64,000 bases of DNA from assembly GCF_002243645.1 (NCBI RefSeq), contig NZ_CP017704.1, positions 4,544,001 through 4,608,000 on the forward strand, in the 5' to 3' direction. The translations under genes were made by a program, and so were the position numbers. This stretch comes from Peribacillus simplex NBRC 15720 = DSM 1321 (GTDB taxonomy: Bacteria; Bacillota; Bacilli; Bacillales; DSM-1321). The notes under the pieces are model-generated. The model ran no database searches. It was not told the DNA's origin and saw only the letters and a program-made list of their open reading frames with translations. Of the stretch, positions 9,151-18,223 are shown in pieces (positions within the stretch are counted from its first letter, which is position 1; the number at the start of each line of letters is the position of its first letter).

Positions 9151-10140
9151 ATGTTTAAAATCGGATACAGGACGATTAAAACTGCTTTGGGGGCCACCCT
9201 GGCAATTATTATTGCGCAAATGCTTAATCTCGAATATTTCTCTGCTGCGGGAATCATTGCGATCTTATGCATTCAAGTTACAAAAAAGAAGTCGGTGTAT
9301 GCCTCCTGGCACCGGTTTTTAGCTTGTTTGATTGCAATGACCTATGCATCCCTATTGTTTCAGTTCATCGCATTTCATCCGCTGATAATAGGTTTGATCC
9401 TCTTGATTTTCATTCCAACGACAGTTGCCTTGAAGATTAATGAGGGGATTGTGACGAGCAGCGTCATCATCATGCACCTATACGGGGCGGGTGACATCAC
9501 TTTTTCCCTGCTGATCAATGAAACGATATTAATTGCAGTTGGAGTTGGAGTGGCGCTTGTCATGAATCTGTACATGCCCAGTGTCGATGACAAACTGCTT
9601 GCCTATCAGGAAAGTATCGAAACGAACTTTAGTGCGATCTTGATGGGAATTGTCCGCTATTTAAGGGATAATGATCACACATGGGATGGTAGGGAAATCA
9701 CCGAAACAGCCAATCTTCTTAATCAAGCCAAAAGCCTTGCCTTCAGGGACGTGGAAAATCATTTTTTAAGGGAAGAAGACCTGTATTACCATTATTTCAA
9801 AATGCGTGAAAAGCAATTTGAAATAATTGAACGAATTCTTCCCCTGGTCACGAATATTCCGTTGGTCGTCAAGCAAAGCGGGATAGTGGCTGATTTTATA
9901 GAAGATTTGGCAGAAAACGTACACCCACAAAATACGGCTATCCTTTATCTGAAGAAGCTTGAAGAAATGGAGATTCATTTTAGGGGAATGGCACTGCCGC
10001 AAACACGGGAAGAGTTCGAATCTAGGGCCGCATTACTGCAGCTCATGAAGGAAATGGAGCGCTATTTATTGTTGAAGCATTCCTTCAAGGGATTACCCAA
10101 GCTAACCAGCAACCGAATGAAAAAGAGGCACTTGGCTTAA
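9151..10140 (+). CDS. yqjA: Aromatic acid exporter family protein YqjA (DUF939)
   Basis: This 329-residue integral membrane protein of the YqjA/ArAE_1 family has about four N-terminal membrane helices in the first ~150 residues (for example LGATLAIIIAQML, LIIGLILLIFIPTTVALKI). A soluble, mostly helical C-terminal domain follows (from about 155). Transport function is inferred from the family name; no substrate is established for the Bacillus protein. AGGTGA precedes the ATG by about 10 bases. Same strand as the L,D-transpeptidase gene 32 bases downstream, probably co-transcribed. Confidence 0.85.
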   Translation: MFKIGYRTIKTALGATLAIIIAQMLNLEYFSAAGIIAILCIQVTKKKSVYASWHRFLACLIAMTYASLLFQFIAFHPLIIGLILLIFIPTTVALKINEGIVTSSVIIMHLYGAGDITFSLLINETILIAVGVGVALVMNLYMPSVDDKLLAYQESIETNFSAILMGIVRYLRDNDHTWDGREITETANLLNQAKSLAFRDVENHFLREEDLYYHYFKMREKQFEIIERILPLVTNIPLVVKQSGIVADFIEDLAENVHPQNTAILYLKKLEEMEIHFRGMALPQTREEFESRAALLQLMKEMERYLLLKHSFKGLPKLTSNRMKKRHLA

Positions 10141-10172
10141 ACTAAGCAAAAAAGTAAAAGGAATTGATACAA

Positions 10173-10688
10173 ATGAAATGGATCCTTTCTTTGTTGCTTA
10201 TGCTATCTTTGTGGCCGTTGCAGGTACAAGCCCAACCTCAATCGGTTAAGCCTGGCGATCCGTTTATCATCATCAATAAAGCCAACAATAAATTGGCGTT
10301 CATTGATGATAACGAAGTCAAGGAGATTCTGCCGGTCGGTACGGGAAAGAGTCAGGAACTGACACCTGAAGGGATTTTCACGGTCAAAGTAAAAGCGGTC
10401 AATCCATATTACCGGAAAAAAAATATTCCTGGCGGCGATCCCAGGAACCCTCTGGGGTCGCGGTGGATTGGATTCGATGCACGAAATACCGATGGGAGGA
10501 TTTACGGCATACATGGTACGAATCAGCCATCATCAATTGGTAAATATATTTCTAATGGCTGTGTACGGATGCATAAATCCGATGTAGAGCGCTTGTACGA
10601 AAAAGTCCCCATCGGCACTAAGGTGTTGATCACCATATCGAACGAGGATTTCAAAACGTTGGCAAAGAAAAACGGAGCGATAAAATAA
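10173..10688 (+). CDS. Secreted L,D-transpeptidase (YkuD domain)
   Basis: The 171-residue exported enzyme is predicted to make 3-3 peptidoglycan cross-links or attach to meso-DAP peptides. It has a cleavable signal peptide (MKWILSLLLMLSLWPLQVQA) and a YkuD domain with the catalytic signature HGTNQ...S127-N-G-C130-V-R132; C130 is the nucleophile. It lacks the LysM domain of YkuD itself and is closer to the short YciB/ErfK-like forms. A TTG at 10164 is in frame, but ATG 10173 is better placed after AAAAGGA and starts exactly at the signal peptide. Confidence 0.88.
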   Translation: MKWILSLLLMLSLWPLQVQAQPQSVKPGDPFIIINKANNKLAFIDDNEVKEILPVGTGKSQELTPEGIFTVKVKAVNPYYRKKNIPGGDPRNPLGSRWIGFDARNTDGRIYGIHGTNQPSSIGKYISNGCVRMHKSDVERLYEKVPIGTKVLITISNEDFKTLAKKNGAIK

Positions 10689-10690
10689 AG

Positions 10691-10716
10691 AGAGGGAAGC
10701 TTTTGCTCCCCTCCCC
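10691..10716. terminator. Weak hairpin between convergent L,D-transpeptidase and prli42
   Basis: Imperfect stem GAGGGAAGC / GCTCCCCTC with loop TTTT between two genes reading towards each other. No good T-run; low strength. Confidence 0.4.
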
Positions 10717-10729
10717 ATTACGGTGTCTA

Positions 10730-10825
10730 TTACAGAAGAAATGCGATACCTGATAATAAGCTAGTTAATAACATTGAGATAAGCATTAAATACACGACGA
10801 TCTTTCTGATTTTCTTGTTTCCCAT
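10730..10825 (-). CDS. prli42: Stressosome-associated membrane peptide Prli42
   Basis: This is a 31-codon gene on the minus strand. The product begins MGNKKIRKIVVYLML, with a basic N-terminus followed by one hydrophobic helix ending in a short GIAFLL tail. This is the pattern of Prli42 (DUF4044 type), which in Listeria anchors the stressosome at the membrane through its N-terminal basic residues. A clear AGGGAGAG ribosome binding site stands 6-12 bases before the start. It is divergent from mce. The assignment rests on remembered family sequences; a purely hypothetical single-pass peptide is the alternative. Confidence 0.75.
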   Translation of the reverse strand: MGNKKIRKIVVYLMLISMLLTSLLSGIAFLL

Positions 10826-10995
10826 ATGCTCTCTCCCTTAATACAGTTTAATTGATTTTATTTTAACTTGAACATTTAGTAGAAACAAGTAAAAGTATAA
10901 TGTTCATATTATTCCGAATCTTAAAAGACTTTAATGCAAGATTAGTAGTATTTTAATGGAGTCATCCAATAGTACATAGCATGGGGGTTTTAATG

Positions 10996-11418
10996 ATGAT
11001 TAAAAATATCGATCATATCGGTATTGCCGTCAAGTCACTAGATGAAGCCTTGCCGCTTTACACGGAAACGTTGAACTTGAAACTTGAAGGAATCGAGACA
11101 GTGGAGAGCCAAGGAGTGAAAGTGGCCTTCATCTTGGCAGGCAATACCCGTTTGGAGTTGTTGGAAGCGTTGTCACCTGCAAGCCCAATCGCCAAATTCA
11201 TCGAAAAACGCGGTGAAGGGATTCATCATGTGGCACTTGGCGTCGATGACATCGAAGATAGAATAAAAGAGATCAAAGAAGCTGGATTGCGCATGATTGA
11301 TGATTCATCAAGAAAGGGAGCGCACAATGCGGATGTTGCTTTCGTTCATCCCAAGTCTACCGCGGGTGTATTATATGAGCTTTGTGAACAAGCATTATCA
11401 AAGGAGGAGCAGGAATGA
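10996..11418 (+). CDS. mce: Methylmalonyl-CoA epimerase
   Basis: This vicinal-oxygen-chelate enzyme (140 residues) converts (S)- to (R)-methylmalonyl-CoA, linking propionyl-CoA carboxylase to the mutase encoded at 1852. VOC metal ligands are visible in DHIGIAV, GIHHVALGVDDI and LYELCE. In-frame starts exist at 10981, 10993 and 10996; the GGGGG at 10983-10987 can only serve the last two, and 10996 gives the usual MIKNIDHIG. It overlaps the next gene by 4 bases (ATGA). Confidence 0.93.
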   Translation: MIKNIDHIGIAVKSLDEALPLYTETLNLKLEGIETVESQGVKVAFILAGNTRLELLEALSPASPIAKFIEKRGEGIHHVALGVDDIEDRIKEIKEAGLRMIDDSSRKGAHNADVAFVHPKSTAGVLYELCEQALSKEEQE

Positions 11419-12965
11419 CAGACATATATGATACGATCAATGACCTATATGACAGACGCCGCAAAGTGGAAATGGGCGGCGGTGAAGAAAGAATCGATAA
11501 GCAGCATGAAAAGGGAAAACTTACTGCAAGGGAAAGAATTGAACTTTTAGTTGATCCAGGTACCTTCATAGAGCTTAATCCTTTTATAAAACACCGTAAT
11601 ACCAATTTTGGCATGGAAAAGGAAGAAGGGCCGGGAGAAGGTGTCGTCACCGGTTACGGAAAGGTCAACGGCCGCGACATTTATCTGTTTTCACAGGATT
11701 TTACTGTTTTTGGCGGTGCACTCGGTGAAATGCATGCTCTGAAAATTGCCAATGTTATGGATTTGGCAGCGGAGAATGGAGCCCCTTTCATAGGTTTGAA
11801 CGATTCTGGCGGTGCGCGTATTCAAGAAGGCGTAGTTTCGCTTGACGGATATGGCCAAATATTTTACCGGAATTCCATTTATTCAGGGGTTATTCCACAG
11901 ATTTCGGTTATTATGGGACCTTGTGCAGGCGGAGCCGTATATTCCCCAGCCATTACCGACTTTGTCTTCATGGTTGAAAAAACGAGCCAAATGTTCATAA
12001 CAGGTCCTAAAGTCATTGAAACGGTTACGGGTGAAAAGATTTCATCTGAAGGACTGGGTGGAGCGACTGTACATAATACCATAAGTGGTAATGCCCATTT
12101 CAAGGGAGCATCTGAGGAGCAAGTATTGGCGGACGTTAGACGTCTCCTAAGCTATCTTCCACAAAATAATGAAGAGAAGCCGCCGGTTTTGGAAGCCGAC
12201 GATGGAGATGACTACCGTCCGGACTTAACGGATGTAGTCCCTTATGAAGGGATCCGTCCATATGATGTTCGGAAAGTATTGAAGCAGGTTGTCGATGAGG
12301 ATTCCTTTATGGAAGTTCAAGAGGGCTTTGCGAAAAATATAGTGGTCGGCTTGGCGCGGATCAAAGGAAAATCAGTGGGGCTTGTCTGTAACCAGCCAAA
12401 GGTGTTGGCAGGGGGACTTGATATTGATTCATCAGATAAGGCTGCCCGTTTTATTCGTTTCTGTGACTCGTTTAACATTCCGCTAATTACTTTTGAGGAC
12501 GTTTCAGGGTTTTTCCCGGGTGTTAAACAAGAACATGGCGGAATCATTCGCCACGGTGCAAAGCTGCTATACGCTTATTCGGAAGCAACAGTACCAAAAT
12601 TGACGATCATTCTCCGTAAAGCATACGGGGGAGCTTACGTGGCTCTTAATAGTAAATCCATCGGTGCGGATCTTACGTTTGCATGGCCGAATGCTGAAAT
12701 TGCAGTAATGGGTTCTGCTGGAGCGGCAAATATCATTTTTGCCCGTGAAATTCAAAATAGCGAAAATCCGGAAGCGACACGTGCAGCAAAAATTGAAGAA
12801 TACCGTGAGAAGTTCGCCAATCCATATGTTGCCGCAAGTCTTGGAATGGTGGATGATGTTATTGATCCTCGTGAAACCAGGATTAAGATCATTCAATCTC
12901 TTGATATGCTACGTAACAAAAAAGAAACTCGACCATGGAAAAAACACGGAAATATCCCGTTGTGA
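11415..12965 (+). CDS. yqjD: Propionyl-CoA carboxylase beta / acyl-CoA carboxyltransferase (YqjD)
   Basis: The 516-residue carboxyltransferase moves the carboxyl from biotin to an acyl-CoA, most likely propionyl-CoA given its pairing with mce. Both halves of the crotonase-like fold are present: the N-domain with GGALGEMHALK, GLNDSGGARIQEG and GPCAGGAVYSP, and the C-domain with DVSGFFPGVKQEHGGI and AYGGAYVALNSK. Length is typical for PccB. The start overlaps mce and the GGAGGAG site is in mce. No biotin carboxylase or biotin carrier gene lies nearby, so that partner must be encoded elsewhere. A terminator follows. Confidence 0.92.
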   Translation: MTDIYDTINDLYDRRRKVEMGGGEERIDKQHEKGKLTARERIELLVDPGTFIELNPFIKHRNTNFGMEKEEGPGEGVVTGYGKVNGRDIYLFSQDFTVFGGALGEMHALKIANVMDLAAENGAPFIGLNDSGGARIQEGVVSLDGYGQIFYRNSIYSGVIPQISVIMGPCAGGAVYSPAITDFVFMVEKTSQMFITGPKVIETVTGEKISSEGLGGATVHNTISGNAHFKGASEEQVLADVRRLLSYLPQNNEEKPPVLEADDGDDYRPDLTDVVPYEGIRPYDVRKVLKQVVDEDSFMEVQEGFAKNIVVGLARIKGKSVGLVCNQPKVLAGGLDIDSSDKAARFIRFCDSFNIPLITFEDVSGFFPGVKQEHGGIIRHGAKLLYAYSEATVPKLTIILRKAYGGAYVALNSKSIGADLTFAWPNAEIAVMGSAGAANIIFAREIQNSENPEATRAAKIEEYREKFANPYVAASLGMVDDVIDPRETRIKIIQSLDMLRNKKETRPWKKHGNIPL

Positions 12966-12979
12966 TTCAACATTGCAAG

Positions 12980-13009
12980 GAGCCCAAACTATCTGTTTTG
13001 GGCTCTTTT
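12980..13009 (+). terminator. Terminator of mce-yqjD
   Basis: Stem GAGCCCAAA / TTTGGGCTC (12980-13005) followed by TTTTCC. Confidence 0.85.
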
Positions 13010-13200
13010 CCATACTGGGGAAGATATCATTCTAAAGAAAACCATTTATAAGTCATCATTCACCTTTTTAAAACGGCCTTCTGGCAGGGAAATGACCAGC
13101 ACGCTTTTTAAAGATGGGGTCTTCCTTTTCACATTATTTGCCGGGGCGCCGCTTTTAGAAGTATAATTAAAGAGGAAAACTTTTTTGGAGGTTTTATTTT

Positions 13201-14322
13201 ATGATTAATGAAGAACGTTTAGTTAATGAATTTATGGAATTGGTGCAGATTGATTCCGAAACGAAAAATGAAGCAGCCATCGCCAAAGTGCTGAAAGAAA
13301 AATTCGGGGCACTGGGTGTAGAAGTTTTTGAAGATGATACAACAGCAGTTACCGGTCATGGTGCAGGGAATTTAGTATGTACTTTAAAAGGTATGAAAGA
13401 AGGCGTGGATACCATTTATTTCACCTCCCATATGGATACGGTTGTACCTGGGAACGGAATCAAGCCTTCCATCAAAGATGGATACATAGTTTCAGACGGA
13501 ACGACCATTTTAGGGGCGGATGACAAAGCTGGATTAGCGGTCATGTTAGAAACGCTTAAAGTGTTAAAAGAACAGAATATCGAACATGGTACAATCGAAT
13601 TCATCATTACAGTCGGTGAAGAATCTGGCTTGGTTGGGGCAAAGGCATTGGATCGTTCCCTTGTAACGGCTAAATTCGGTTTTGCTCTTGATAGTGATGG
13701 AAAAGTGGGCAATGTAGTTGTTGCTGCACCTACTCAGGCGAAAGTGTCTGCAACCATTTTAGGCAAGACTGCTCACGCTGGTGTCGCTCCCGAGAAAGGC
13801 GTTTCGGCCATTACGATCGCTGCCAAAGCAATCTCTAGAATGCCATTAGGCAGAATCGACGATGAAACGACAGCAAATATCGGACGTTTCCAGGGTGGAC
13901 AGCAAACCAATATTGTTTGTGACCATGTTGAAATCCTTGCAGAAGCAAGATCCTTGATTCCTGAAAAAATGGAAATACAGGTAGCGAAAATGAAAGAGGC
14001 ATTCGAGACTGCAGCCATAGAAATGGGCGGACGTGCTGAAGTTGAAGTTAACGTCATGTATCCTGGTTTTAAATATGGTGCTGGTGATCATGTAGTCGAA
14101 ATCGCAAGAAAAGCAGCAGAGAAAATCGGCCGTCCATGCGAGCTGGTTAAAAGCGGCGGAGGAAGCGATGCGAATGTCATTGCGGGCTTTGGCATCCCTA
14201 CTGTCAATCTCGCAGTGGGCTATGAAGATATCCATACTACGAATGAAAGAATTCCAGTTGAGGAATTAACGAAGTTAGCTGAAATGGTTGTCAGTATCAT
14301 CAAAGAAGTATCAGGGGAATAA
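13201..14322 (+). CDS. yqjE: M20 family metallopeptidase YqjE (peptidase T-like)
   Basis: This 373-residue cytoplasmic di-zinc aminopeptidase/tripeptidase of the M20B type has its metal and catalytic residues in TSHMDTVVPG (His, Asp), LGADDKAG (bridging Asp), VGEESGLVGA (Glu pair), FALDSDG (Asp) and DIHTTNERIP (C-terminal His). The dimerisation/lid insert lies between about residues 180 and 290. GGAGG stands 10 bases before the ATG. The substrate is not determinable from sequence; PepT-like tripeptides are likely. The gene downstream has decayed. Confidence 0.9.
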   Translation: MINEERLVNEFMELVQIDSETKNEAAIAKVLKEKFGALGVEVFEDDTTAVTGHGAGNLVCTLKGMKEGVDTIYFTSHMDTVVPGNGIKPSIKDGYIVSDGTTILGADDKAGLAVMLETLKVLKEQNIEHGTIEFIITVGEESGLVGAKALDRSLVTAKFGFALDSDGKVGNVVVAAPTQAKVSATILGKTAHAGVAPEKGVSAITIAAKAISRMPLGRIDDETTANIGRFQGGQQTNIVCDHVEILAEARSLIPEKMEIQVAKMKEAFETAAIEMGGRAEVEVNVMYPGFKYGAGDHVVEIARKAAEKIGRPCELVKSGGGSDANVIAGFGIPTVNLAVGYEDIHTTNERIPVEELTKLAEMVVSIIKEVSGE

Positions 14323-14359
14323 TCACCCGTAATATGACAGGGAGATGGAGGGGAGTTTC

Positions 14360-14660
14360 CTGAGTAAATCAATAAAGGTTGTCGTATTTCTTGCAGAGGA
14401 CGGGGAATATGCCTTGCCGATTGAATCCGTGTTTCCATCGAAAAACCTGATGCCTTGCTTTCCTGGGTTTCTTGCAACCAGGTAAATCAGCTCTCGGCAA
14501 TGATGGTCAAATGCGGAATGCAATTAAGACGGCCTCCATCAAACCATTGTCCAGGAACCCGTGAAATCCTTAAATTTTTCCGAAATACCCTTTTACGGTG
14601 TCTTATTAAGCTATCAAAAAACAAAATATATTCAAGGTGTTGCCGTTTGATTACTGATCA
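14360..14660 (+). pseudogene. Frameshifted remnant of a CheW-like gene
   Basis: After GGAGATGGAGGGG, a frame opening at 14360 with CTG (perhaps once TTG/ATG) encodes SKSIKVVVFLAEDGEYALPI followed by ESVF. This looks like the first two strands of a CheW domain (K-V-V-V-F, Y-A-L-P-I-E-x-V). A single-base change near 14433 breaks the frame; the next frame continues SIEKPDALLSWVS and then loses similarity, with further stops beyond about 14490. A terminator-like hairpin at 14724 probably ended the original gene. No intact chemotaxis neighbours are present. The identification depends on ~24 residues. Confidence 0.4.
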
Positions 14661-14723
14661 TTGATCAGCAAAAAAACTCGTATATATTTGCCAAGGTGTT
14701 CAAAGTATTGAAGGAATTTATGT

Positions 14724-14754
14724 ACAGTCATCAATGACATGATGGCTGTTTTTC
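14724..14754 (+). terminator. Terminator downstream of decayed CheW-like gene
   Basis: Stem ACAGTCATCA (14724-14733) / TGATGGCTGT (14740-14749), one G-T wobble, followed by T5. Confidence 0.7.
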
Positions 14755-14877
14755 TTGGAGTGGAAGCATCTTTCACCGTGGTTACCAAAGATAAATAGGG
14801 GTACCTTAATAGAAATGGTTTTTTATTGGCCCTATTATCCTGTGTTTTTTATTTTTACAAGGATGTGACGGTCAAAC

Positions 14878-16152
14878 ATGAAGGACATGTATCCCAAAAA
14901 TGGCAGGGTCATTCTCCATGTAGACATGAATAGTTTCTATGCTTCAGTGGAAATGTCATATGATGTTTCATTGAAAGGTAAACCGCTTGCCATTGCAGGC
15001 AATGTTGAAGAGAGAAGGGGCATAATCGTCACCTGCAGCTATGAGGCGAGGAAGTTCGGGGTTAAAACGACCATGCCGATTTGGCAGGCGAAAAAACTAT
15101 GTCCCCAATTAGTCATTCAGAAACCGAATTTCGAGCGCTATCGAAAGGCATCACTGGCTATTTTCGATGTTTTGAGGCAATATACAGAGATGGTTGAACC
15201 GGTTTCGATAGATGAGGGGTATCTGGATATTAGTGAATGCGCCGAATTGGGTTCGCCTTTAGATATAGCCAATAGCATTCAGGAAAGAATTTTTAATACG
15301 ATGGATCTCCCTTGCAGCATCGGGATTGCCCCTAATAAATTTTTGGCCAAAACTGCTTCTGATATGAAGAAGCCAATGGGAATCACCGTGTTAAGGAAAC
15401 GGGACATTTCAGAAAAACTCTGGCCTTTACAAGTGGGCGAGATGCATGGCATCGGGGATAAGACCTCGGAAAAGCTTCAAACCATCGGGATAATGACGAT
15501 CAGGGACCTTGCACACGCCAATGATAGTCAACTTAAACAGCTTCTTGGGATCAATGGCATCCGTTTAAAAGATAGGGCTAATGGAATCGACCCAAGGGTA
15601 GTGGATCCCGAAGCGATTTTTGAGCATAAGAGCATTGGGAACTCGACAACTCTTCCTCATGACTCCACCAATCAAAAAGAACTGATCGGTGTATTGGAAA
15701 AGCTTTCCGGGAAGGTAGCCGTCCGTTTGAGAAATAAACGCCTGCTTGGTCAAAAAATAGGTGTGACGATCCGTTACAAAGACCGCCGCACAATAACGAG
15801 AAGCAGAACGGTTCCTAATCCAGTTTTTGAAAAAAAGGATATTTTGGATGGAGCTATCGATCTCTTTATGAAAAATTGGAATGGGGAAGGAATCAGGCTT
15901 CTTGGTGTCACTGCCTATGATGTCATCGAAAAAGAGTCGGCCTTCAAGCAACTGGATATTTTCTCCTTTCAAGAGGATGCGGAAAAAGAACCTCTGTATG
16001 AAGCGATGGAACACTTGCAAAATAAGTACGGAGAAAATATTATTAAAAAGGGATTACCCTTGAAAAACCGTTCAATTGGAACAGACACTAGCTTCAGTAA
16101 AGATTTCTTTGAGCAATCCAGGAGGAATGATTCTTCTTTTGACAAAGAATAG
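14878..16152 (+). CDS. dinB: DNA polymerase IV (DinB, YqjH / PolY1)
   Basis: The 424-residue Y-family translesion polymerase carries acidic catalytic residues in HVDMNSFYASVE and SIDEGYLDIS. The helix-hairpin-helix thumb reads MHGIGDKTSEKLQTIGI, the little-finger domain follows, and the sliding-clamp binding motif QLDIF sits at residues 358-362. About 60 residues extend past the clamp motif. Start at ATG after AAGGATGTGACGG. No LexA box is seen just upstream, unlike the second Y-family gene at 31507. 42 bases before gndA. Confidence 0.94.
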   Translation: MKDMYPKNGRVILHVDMNSFYASVEMSYDVSLKGKPLAIAGNVEERRGIIVTCSYEARKFGVKTTMPIWQAKKLCPQLVIQKPNFERYRKASLAIFDVLRQYTEMVEPVSIDEGYLDISECAELGSPLDIANSIQERIFNTMDLPCSIGIAPNKFLAKTASDMKKPMGITVLRKRDISEKLWPLQVGEMHGIGDKTSEKLQTIGIMTIRDLAHANDSQLKQLLGINGIRLKDRANGIDPRVVDPEAIFEHKSIGNSTTLPHDSTNQKELIGVLEKLSGKVAVRLRNKRLLGQKIGVTIRYKDRRTITRSRTVPNPVFEKKDILDGAIDLFMKNWNGEGIRLLGVTAYDVIEKESAFKQLDIFSFQEDAEKEPLYEAMEHLQNKYGENIIKKGLPLKNRSIGTDTSFSKDFFEQSRRNDSSFDKE

Positions 16153-16194
16153 CGTACAAGCTGTGTAAAGATATAGAGAAGGGAAAGATGAATC

Positions 16195-17607
16195 ATGTCA
16201 AAACAACAGATTGGCGTTATCGGACTAGCCGTAATGGGCAAGAACCTTGCATTTAATATTGAAAGCAGGGGATATTCAATTTCCGTGTATAATCGCTCAG
16301 GATCAAAAACGGACGAAATGATGAAGGAAGCGGAAGGCAAAAACGTAACAGCTGCATATACGCTTGAAGAATTCGTCAATTCTTTGGAAACACCACGCAA
16401 AATTTTATTGATGGTTAAAGCCGGAGCGGCAACAGATGCAACAATCGAGCAATTAAAACCGTTGCTTGAAAAAGGCGATATCGTTATTGATGGAGGGAAT
16501 ACGTTCTTCAAGGACACTCAGCGCCGCAATGAGGAGTTAAGCCAGTTGGGCATTCATTTCATCGGTACAGGCGTCTCAGGTGGGGAAGAAGGAGCTCTAA
16601 CGGGTCCGTCCATCATGCCTGGAGGCCAAAAAGAAGCATATGAACTTGTTGCACCGATCTTGAAGGATATTTCAGCTAAAGTCGATGGTGATGCTTGCTG
16701 TACGTATATCGGACCGGATGGAGCAGGTCATTATGTGAAAATGGTACATAATGGTATTGAATACGGTGACATGCAGTTGATTTCCGAATCTTATTTCCTT
16801 TTAAAAAATCTTCTTGGACTATCTGCTGAAGAATTCCATGAAGTCTTTACGGAATGGAATAATGGGGAACTGGATAGCTATCTAATTGAAATTACTGCTG
16901 ATATTTTCAATAAATATGATGAAGAAACTGGCAAGCCGATGGTCGATGTCATCTTAGATAAAGCTGGCCAAAAAGGAACAGGGAAATGGACAAGCCAAAG
17001 TGCGCTTGATCTTGGTGTTCCACTTCCAATCATTACGGAATCCGTATTCGCTCGCTTTATTTCAGCAATCAAGGACGAGCGTGTTGAAGCGAGTAAAATC
17101 CTTCGCGGTCCAAAAGCCGAATCATTTACTGGAGATAAAAAGGCTTTGATTGAAAGTATCCGTAAGGCACTTTATATGAGCAAGATCTGTTCCTATGCAC
17201 AAGGCTTTGCACAAATGAAGGCAGCATCCGAAGAAAATGACTGGAACTTACAATATGGGGAAATCGCAATGATTTTCCGTGGCGGATGTATCATTCGTGC
17301 ACAATTCCTACAAAAAATCAAGGAAGCGTACGATCGTGAAGCGAACTTGAATAACTTGCTTCTTGATCCTTATTTCCAAGGGATCGTTGAAAGCTACCAA
17401 GGAGCTTTACGTGAGGTGGTATCAACAGCAGTGATGAACGGAATTCCGGTTCCTTGCTTGTCATCTGCACTTGCCTATTTCGACAGCTATCGTACAGAAA
17501 CGCTGCCAGCTAACCTGATTCAAGCTCAGCGTGACTATTTTGGAGCTCATACTTATCAACGCATTGATAAAGAAGGAACGTTCCATACCGAATGGATGGA
17601 AAAATAA
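16195..17607 (+). CDS. gndA: 6-phosphogluconate dehydrogenase, decarboxylating (YqjI)
   Basis: The 470-residue enzyme converts 6-phosphogluconate to ribulose 5-phosphate and CO2, reducing NADP+. The N-terminal Rossmann motif reads GLAVMGKN with the cofactor-selecting NRSGSK loop. Catalytic Lys and Asn lie in [18 protein letters not shown], and the substrate motif [10 protein letters not shown] is present. Length fits the short-chain homodimeric form. It pairs functionally with zwf, encoded in the opposite direction 0.8 kb away. A terminator follows at once. Confidence 0.96.
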   Translation: MSKQQIGVIGLAVMGKNLAFNIESRGYSISVYNRSGSKTDEMMKEAEGKNVTAAYTLEEFVNSLETPRKILLMVKAGAATDATIEQLKPLLEKGDIVIDGGNTFFKDTQRRNEELSQLGIHFIGTGVSGGEEGALTGPSIMPGGQKEAYELVAPILKDISAKVDGDACCTYIGPDGAGHYVKMVHNGIEYGDMQLISESYFLLKNLLGLSAEEFHEVFTEWNNGELDSYLIEITADIFNKYDEETGKPMVDVILDKAGQKGTGKWTSQSALDLGVPLPIITESVFARFISAIKDERVEASKILRGPKAESFTGDKKALIESIRKALYMSKICSYAQGFAQMKAASEENDWNLQYGEIAMIFRGGCIIRAQFLQKIKEAYDREANLNNLLLDPYFQGIVESYQGALREVVSTAVMNGIPVPCLSSALAYFDSYRTETLPANLIQAQRDYFGAHTYQRIDKEGTFHTEWMEK

Positions 17608-17614
17608 AAAGTTC

Positions 17615-17658
17615 AAGCCGGCTTAAAAGGGGATTCCCTTTTATACCGGCTTTTTTTG
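17615..17658 (+). terminator. Terminator of gndA
   Basis: Stem AAGCCGG (17615-17621) / CCGGCTT (17646-17652) with an inner AAAAGGG/CCCTTTT extension, then T-run. Confidence 0.85.
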
Positions 17659-17711
17659 TTAAGGAATCCAGTTGTAATATTCATCATGTAAGGACCTCGA
17701 ATGTACAGAAA

Positions 17712-17742
17712 AAAAGAGTGCGCTTCTATGCGCCCTCTTTTT
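17712..17742 (-). terminator. Terminator of the 57-residue minus-strand gene
   Basis: Stem AAAGAGTGCGC / GCGCCCTCTTT with one mismatch, A-run on one side and T-run on the other; can act on both strands, lies just after the minus-strand stop at 17746. Confidence 0.7.
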
Positions 17743-17745
17743 TTA

Positions 17746-17919
17746 CTATCTCCGATGCTCTACAAGGTCAATGACCCCTAATACAACATGTGCCAAACCG
17801 AAACCAAAAACCGTATTAGCTACCATTTTGTTTGAGCCCCGGGTCTGCTTCATTGCATAACCCGCAGCTGTCACGGCTGTGCCCAACGCTGTTGGAATTA
17901 ATCCTTCACGAATGTCCAT
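17746..17919 (-). CDS. Small conserved-looking protein, 57 aa, unknown function
   Basis: A short minus-strand gene with a very good ribosome binding site (GGAGGG, 7 bases before ATG) and its own terminator. The product begins MDIREGLIPTALGTAVTAAG. It has two glycine/alanine-rich hydrophobic stretches (about 7-22 and 38-53) separated by a basic segment (KQTRGSNK), suggesting a hairpin membrane protein. I recall similar short proteins in other bacilli but know no function. Confidence 0.7.
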   Translation of the reverse strand: MDIREGLIPTALGTAVTAAGYAMKQTRGSNKMVANTVFGFGLAHVVLGVIDLVEHRR

Positions 17920-18223
17920 CGTTTAATCCCTCCACGTCGAAGTTAGTGGTGCCGTCACTGGCACCTTTTCTAGTGTAACCTTAGCAAGACCTTAACATTC
18001 TTTTTCAATAAAGAGATCAAAAGGGTGAAAATGATAAAAAAGAACTAGTTGTAAATAGTGCCAATTAATTTACCTTTTTTAGGGAAAACGTAGTATGATG
18101 TATGTCATTCATCCTTGCTTTTTAGGTTTAAACACCTGCGGAAAAAGGAATATAAACATTGAAAGAGATGGACGGACTGTAGGATACAGTAGGCAGAAAG
18201 AAGAGAGAAGGAGCGGATGACTT
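17920..18223. other. Intergenic region between divergent small genes
   Basis: 304 bases separating a minus-strand gene (start 17919) from a plus-strand one (start 18224). It holds a hairpin GGTGCC/GGCACC with TTTTC (17948-17969), which belongs to neither gene as a terminator, and A/T-rich sequence that must contain two promoters. I cannot place either promoter with confidence. Confidence 0.5.

Noticed and set aside
14455-14664. 69-codon frame downstream of yqjE
   Set aside because: No ribosome binding site and low-complexity product; better explained as an out-of-frame part of the decayed CheW-like gene.
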